From Pseudomonas fortuita (GTDB taxonomy: Bacteria > Pseudomonadota > Gammaproteobacteria > Pseudomonadales > Pseudomonadaceae): DNA of 64,000 bases. The stretch is from the NCBI RefSeq assembly GCF_026898135.2, contig NZ_CP114035.2, forward strand, positions 2,893,501 to 2,957,500, in the 5' to 3' direction. Numbering within the stretch: position 1 is the first letter of the stretch; every line of letters begins with the position of its first letter. Both the position numbers and the translations under genes were made by a program. The notes beneath the pieces were generated by a model. It saw nothing but the letters and a program-made list of their open reading frames with translations. It was not told where the DNA came from and did not search any database. Shown here piece by piece: positions 60,352-64,000 of this stretch.

Positions 60352-61809
60352 ATGGACATCGCCCCTCGTTCCGACGCCATAGAAGTGCCTGCCGGTAACG
60401 AACTGGCAGCCCCACGCAAGCCATTCAACCTGTTGCGCTGGTATGCCTGGGTCAGCCTGGCCATCATCGTTTCGGTGGCTGCCGGACTTGGGTTGATATC
60501 CAGCCGTTTCATCATTGATGAAAGCGTTGAGCGCGATGCCTTGCTCACGGCACAGTTCATTACCTCTATCGCCGACGCCGAAGTGCGCCATGTGTCGATC
60601 CCCAACGTGCGCACCATGGGCGAGTTGCTGGACCCGCGCACCGACCCTGGCAACCTGCCGGACGTCGACCCGGATGCCCGGCGCAAGGCTCGCGGCGAGT
60701 TCCTCGACCACATCGCCCACCTGCCAGACATGCTGCTGGCCAACATCTATGCCCCGGACCTTACGGTGATCTGGTCCACCAACCCGGCGCTGATTGGCAA
60801 GCTGATTGATACTGACGACGACCTGGCGAGGGCGTTCGAGTACAAGATGCGGGTCTCGGCCAGCTACCACAACTTCGAACAGGCCCGTGCCGAGCAGAAA
60901 TTCGTCACCCCGCCCGAGCAGCTGTTCATCGAAAACTACATTCCGCTGTTCGCTGCCGATGGCGAGCACGTCACGGCAATGGTCGAAATCTACAAAGAGC
61001 CCCATGACCTGATTGTGCGCATCGAGCATGGCCTGATACTGATCTGGCTGGCGATCACCGTCGGCGCCGCGCTGGTCTACGTCGGCCTGTACGGCATCAT
61101 GCACCGCGCTGCACGGCTGCTGGCGGTGCAGCAGAAGCGGCTGATCAACAACGAAACCTATGTCGCGTTGGGGGAGGTGTCCTCAGCGGTGGCCCACAGC
61201 CTGCGCAACCCGCTGGCCAGTATCCGCTCCAGTGCCGAGTTGGCCCAAGCGTTCGACGAAGGCCCGGCGCAGCGCAATATCAACGACATCATCAGCCAGG
61301 TTGACCGGATGTCGCAGTGGATCCGCCAGATGCTGCAGTCGCTGCGTCCGCTGAACGATGAGGCGGTTGCGGTGGACTTGACGCTGGCCTTGCAGGACAG
61401 CCTTCAAACCTACGCCGTGCCGCTGGCGCGTGGCGGGGTAAGCCTGGACCTGCAGCCGTTACCGGCGGTACAGGTATTGGGGCATCCGGCTTTACTGCGG
61501 CAGATATTCAGCAGTTTGATCGCCAATGCCCTCGAATCGATGGATCAGGGCGGACGGTTGCGTATCGAGGTGGTACGCCATGACCGGCGTGGCCTGACCT
61601 TGCGCCTGTCTGACAATGGCAGGGGCATGAGCGAAGTGCAGCAGCGCATGGCCTTCCGGCCATTTTTTACCACCAAGCAAGGTGGGCTTGGGGTGGGCCT
61701 GGTGCTGGTGAAACGTATCATGGAGCGCTTCGGCGGCACCGTCAGGCTCAGCAGCAGTGAGGGCCATGGCACCCGGGTGTCGTTGAATTTCCGATTGGTC
61801 AGAAATTAA
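60352..61809 (+). CDS. Membrane sensor histidine kinase (tandem copy 1)
   Basis: A 485-aa kinase. A transmembrane helix near residues 29-51, a large periplasmic sensor (about 52-220) and a second helix (about 224-246) are followed by the H-box VSSAVAHSLRNPLASIR (histidine near 279). The ATPase domain reads IANALESM, LSDNGRGMS and GGLGVGLVLVKRIM. It has no receiver. It is strikingly similar in layout and motifs to the next gene and probably pairs with the NtrC-type regulator at 63573. The ATG at 60352 has GGAG six bases upstream. Signal unknown. Confidence 0.87.
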   Translation: MDIAPRSDAIEVPAGNELAAPRKPFNLLRWYAWVSLAIIVSVAAGLGLISSRFIIDESVERDALLTAQFITSIADAEVRHVSIPNVRTMGELLDPRTDPGNLPDVDPDARRKARGEFLDHIAHLPDMLLANIYAPDLTVIWSTNPALIGKLIDTDDDLARAFEYKMRVSASYHNFEQARAEQKFVTPPEQLFIENYIPLFAADGEHVTAMVEIYKEPHDLIVRIEHGLILIWLAITVGAALVYVGLYGIMHRAARLLAVQQKRLINNETYVALGEVSSAVAHSLRNPLASIRSSAELAQAFDEGPAQRNINDIISQVDRMSQWIRQMLQSLRPLNDEAVAVDLTLALQDSLQTYAVPLARGGVSLDLQPLPAVQVLGHPALLRQIFSSLIANALESMDQGGRLRIEVVRHDRRGLTLRLSDNGRGMSEVQQRMAFRPFFTTKQGGLGVGLVLVKRIMERFGGTVRLSSSEGHGTRVSLNFRLVRN

Positions 61810-62110
61810 TGTTTTGCGCTAAGAATAGTTTCTAACACGTTGATATATATGAGATCAGTGGTTCCTGGGTACTTATTACCCAACTGTGGGGCCTTTTCTT
61901 GAAGTCGCATTTAACTATGCACCTTAAAGCATTGAAAATTATAGCTTTACGGTCCTCTGGGTTTGGCTGGCCAACTTCTTGCTTGGTGATGTGCGGAGCG
62001 CTACACACGACAAATGGCAGCCAGGGCTGCCCAGGTGGGGTGCTATCAACTGGCTGCTGCTGTTGGCCTTGATGCATTTCTGAACGGACGCACTGTGCGG
62101 GAACCACGCC
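61810..62110. promoter_or_regulatory. Intergenic region with a possible sigma-54 promoter
   Basis: A 301-base gap between the two kinase genes, AT-richer than its surroundings. TGGCCA-N5-TTGCT at 61968-61983 keeps the GG-N10-GC spacing of sigma-54 -24/-12 elements, on the plus strand about 130 bases before the second kinase. Since an NtrC-type regulator follows, this is plausible but unproven. No open reading frame is supported here. Confidence 0.35.
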
Positions 62111-63604
62111 ATGCAGATGCTGGAAAACGATGTTCGCGACAAGGCCAGTGCGAGTGCCAGCGGTCTGGCCGTACCCTTGCGTGAGTTCAACCTGCTGCGC
62201 TGGTTTTCAGTCATCAGCCTGTTGATCATCACTGCGGTGGCGGGCGGGCTGGGTTATGTGTCCACGCGCTTCGTGGTCCGCGATAGCGTGCAGCGTGATG
62301 CGATGCTGACCGCGCAGTTCATCCAGGCCATGGCCCAGGCCGAGGTCCGCCATTCGCAGTTGCCACCGGGCACCACCATGGGCGAACTGCTCGACCCGCG
62401 CCTGGACCAGCAGCACCTGCAGTTTGCCCCGGCGCTGGCCGAATCGACCCGGGTCGAATTTCTTGACCATGTCGAGCACCTGCCTGATATTTTGCTGGCC
62501 AATGTCTATGCCCGCGACCGCACCATCGTCTGGTCCACCAACGTCGAGCTTATCGGCAAGCGGATAGAGGCTGATGGCGATCTGGACCGTGCTTTCCATT
62601 CGCGCAGGGCGGTGTCGGCCAGCTATCACAAGGCTGAAGATGACCGCGAGGAGCAGAAGTTCCTGCGTGAACCGCGCTACCTGTTCATCGAGAACTACAT
62701 CCCCCTGTTCGACAGCCAAGGTGAACAGGTGCTGGCCATGGTGGAGATCTACAAGGAGCCACAGGACCTGATACGGCGCATCCAGCGCGGCTATGTACTG
62801 ATCTGGGCTTCGACCCTGGTGGGTGGAGCGCTGATCTACTTCGGGCTGTTCTGGATCGTACGTCGGGCGGCGCAGATGCTGCATCTGCAACAGGACCGGC
62901 TGGTGGCCAGCGAAACCTACGTGGCGCTGGGCGAGATGTCGTCTGCTGTGGCGCACAGCCTGCGCAACCCGTTGGCCAACATCCGCTCCAGCGCCGAACT
63001 GGCGCAGGAAATCGCCAACCCAGCGGCGCAGAAAAACATCACCGACATCATCAGCCAGGTCGACCGCATGTCACGCTGGGTGCGCGACTTGCTGGTGTCG
63101 TTGCGCCCGGTCAGTGACGAGGCAGAGGCTGTGGACCTGGTGGCCGCCATCGAGGACACCCACCTGGCGTTCGTCCAGCAGATCGAGCGCAATGGTGTGC
63201 GCTTCCATTTCGAAGGGCCTGATCAGCAGTGGGTGGCCAGCCAGCCGCTGCAGCTCACGCAGATTCTCAACAGCCTGTTCTCCAATGCCCTGGAGGCCAT
63301 GCCGGCGGGCGGCATGCTGACTGCCCAGGTCAACGTACAGGATGGCCAGCGTGCCGAGTTCGTGCTTACCGACACTGGCAAGGGCATGAGCCAACAGCAG
63401 GAGCGGATGGTGTTCAAGCCGTTCTTCACGACCAAGCAGGGTGGCCTCGGTGTAGGGCTGGCCCTGGTCAAGCGCATCATGGAACGGTTTGGCGGCTCGG
63501 TCAGCCTGAGCAGCCGCCAAGAGGAAGGAACCCGCGTCAGCCTTACATTCAATATCGCAGCGGGAGGGGAACATGGAGCACAGCATCCTGGTCGTCGAGG
63601 ATGA
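62111..63604 (+). CDS. Membrane sensor histidine kinase (tandem copy 2)
   Basis: A 497-aa paralogue of the previous kinase. A transmembrane helix near residues 35-57, a periplasmic sensor and a second helix (about 225-250) precede the H-box MSSAVAHSLRNPLANIR. The ATPase domain reads FSNALEAM, LTDTGKGMS and GLGVGLALVKRIMERFGG. The last ten or so codons overlap the start of the response regulator gene by 32 bases. The overlap argues that this copy is the cognate kinase of that regulator. Signal unknown. Confidence 0.87.
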   Translation: MQMLENDVRDKASASASGLAVPLREFNLLRWFSVISLLIITAVAGGLGYVSTRFVVRDSVQRDAMLTAQFIQAMAQAEVRHSQLPPGTTMGELLDPRLDQQHLQFAPALAESTRVEFLDHVEHLPDILLANVYARDRTIVWSTNVELIGKRIEADGDLDRAFHSRRAVSASYHKAEDDREEQKFLREPRYLFIENYIPLFDSQGEQVLAMVEIYKEPQDLIRRIQRGYVLIWASTLVGGALIYFGLFWIVRRAAQMLHLQQDRLVASETYVALGEMSSAVAHSLRNPLANIRSSAELAQEIANPAAQKNITDIISQVDRMSRWVRDLLVSLRPVSDEAEAVDLVAAIEDTHLAFVQQIERNGVRFHFEGPDQQWVASQPLQLTQILNSLFSNALEAMPAGGMLTAQVNVQDGQRAEFVLTDTGKGMSQQQERMVFKPFFTTKQGGLGVGLALVKRIMERFGGSVSLSSRQEEGTRVSLTFNIAAGGEHGAQHPGRRG

Positions 63605-64000
63605 TGAAATCCTCGCTGACAACATTCGCACCTACCTCAGCCTCAAGGGCTTTGAAGTCACCGTGTGCCACAGCGCCGAGCTTGCGCTGGAGCAGATCAA
63701 GCGGGCTCAGCCCGACGCGGTGCTAACTGACAACTCGCTGCCGGGCATGAGCGGCCACGACTTGCTGCGCAGCTTGGTGGCGCAGGTACCTGGCCTGAAA
63801 GTGATCATGATGACCGGCTACGGCAATGTCGAAGACGCCGTGCAGGCGATGAAGGAGGGTGCCTTCCATTACCTGACCAAGCCCGTGGTGCTCGCCGAGC
63901 TCAAATTGACCCTGGACAAGGCATTGGCGGCCGAACGCATGGAGCGCACGCTGTCGTTTTACCAGGAACGCGAGGCGCAGAAATCCGGGTTGCAGGCGTT
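63573..64000 (+). CDS. NtrC-type response regulator (partial, C-terminus outside window)
   Basis: The first 142 residues show a receiver domain: acidic pair VEDDE near residue 8, phospho-acceptor region VLTDNSLPGM (aspartate near 53), MMTGYGNVED and KPVVLAEL. The linker (ALAAERMERTL) matches regulators that continue into a sigma-54 AAA+ domain. The ATG has GGAGGGG three bases upstream and lies inside the end of the kinase gene. The remainder is beyond the right edge, so the output domain is inferred from the linker and the tandem kinases. Confidence 0.85.
   Translation, partial: MEHSILVVEDDEILADNIRTYLSLKGFEVTVCHSAELALEQIKRAQPDAVLTDNSLPGMSGHDLLRSLVAQVPGLKVIMMTGYGNVEDAVQAMKEGAFHYLTKPVVLAELKLTLDKALAAERMERTLSFYQEREAQKSGLQA

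Noticed and set aside
1..64000. CRISPR arrays, rRNA operons, complete insertion sequences
   Set aside because: No regularly spaced direct repeats, no rRNA-like sequence and no intact transposase were seen; only short REP-type hairpins and remnants occur.

Overview
The window looks like chromosome from the Pseudomonas putida group. It is GC-rich, and its gene content is typical of fluorescent pseudomonads: a 4-hydroxyphenylpyruvate dioxygenase, a MexEF-OprN-type efflux operon, YbiT, YghU, CSS-motif c-di-GMP proteins, FecI/FecR/TonB signalling and P. putida-type REP hairpins. This assignment rests on recognising families by eye; no database search was run. No rRNA, tRNA or CRISPR array was seen. 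Both ends cut a gene: a glycosyltransferase on the left and a response regulator on the right.

Left part (0-15.5 kb). A minus-strand sugar operon holds UDP-glucose dehydrogenase, a UDP-glucuronate epimerase and an ArnC-like glycosyltransferase. It would make UDP-galacturonate and pass the sugar to a lipid carrier or envelope acceptor. Next come a SAM methyltransferase, a carboxy(nor)spermidine dehydrogenase/decarboxylase pair, a YheO-type regulator coupled to a serine/threonine dehydratase, an amidase, YghU, a secreted alpha/beta hydrolase, an MFS transporter and the ABC-F protein YbiT. REP hairpins sit in several of the gaps.

Middle (15.5-30 kb). This stretch is accessory in character. It has a frameshifted tyrosine-recombinase remnant beside ybiT, an Rhs-core fragment and many very small lipoproteins and membrane proteins, one of only 32 aa. 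It also has a soluble PAS-PAS chemotaxis transducer resembling BdlA, a DUF1003 protein and an unknown protein with a CxC...HxxGC motif. A VOC protein and a GapN-like dehydrogenase follow. Then an AT-rich leader precedes an unusual pair, a GNAT/FemAB-like acyltransferase plus a GT61 glycosyltransferase, next to an AraC regulator and a LysE exporter.

Right-middle (30-48.8 kb). Genes here are a TerC/CBS protein, a RarD-like permease, a CSS-EAL phosphodiesterase, hpd, a CSS protein lacking EAL, a DJ-1/PfpI protein, two convergent hybrid histidine kinases, a TPR lipoprotein-like membrane protein and the mexE-mexF-oprN operon. A perfect 8-bp dyad lies upstream of mexE.

Right part (48.8-64 kb). A Fur-box-controlled ECF sigma/FecR/TonB-receptor set is followed by a sulfur cluster: a four-domain rhodanese protein coupled to a thiol dioxygenase, divergent from an SsuA-like binding protein and a flavin monooxygenase. 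Then come an isolated GspF-GspG pair, a lytic transglycosylase, two tandem paralogous sensor kinases and an NtrC-type response regulator. Local gene duplication recurs: CSS proteins, hybrid kinases, tandem kinases and small lipoproteins.
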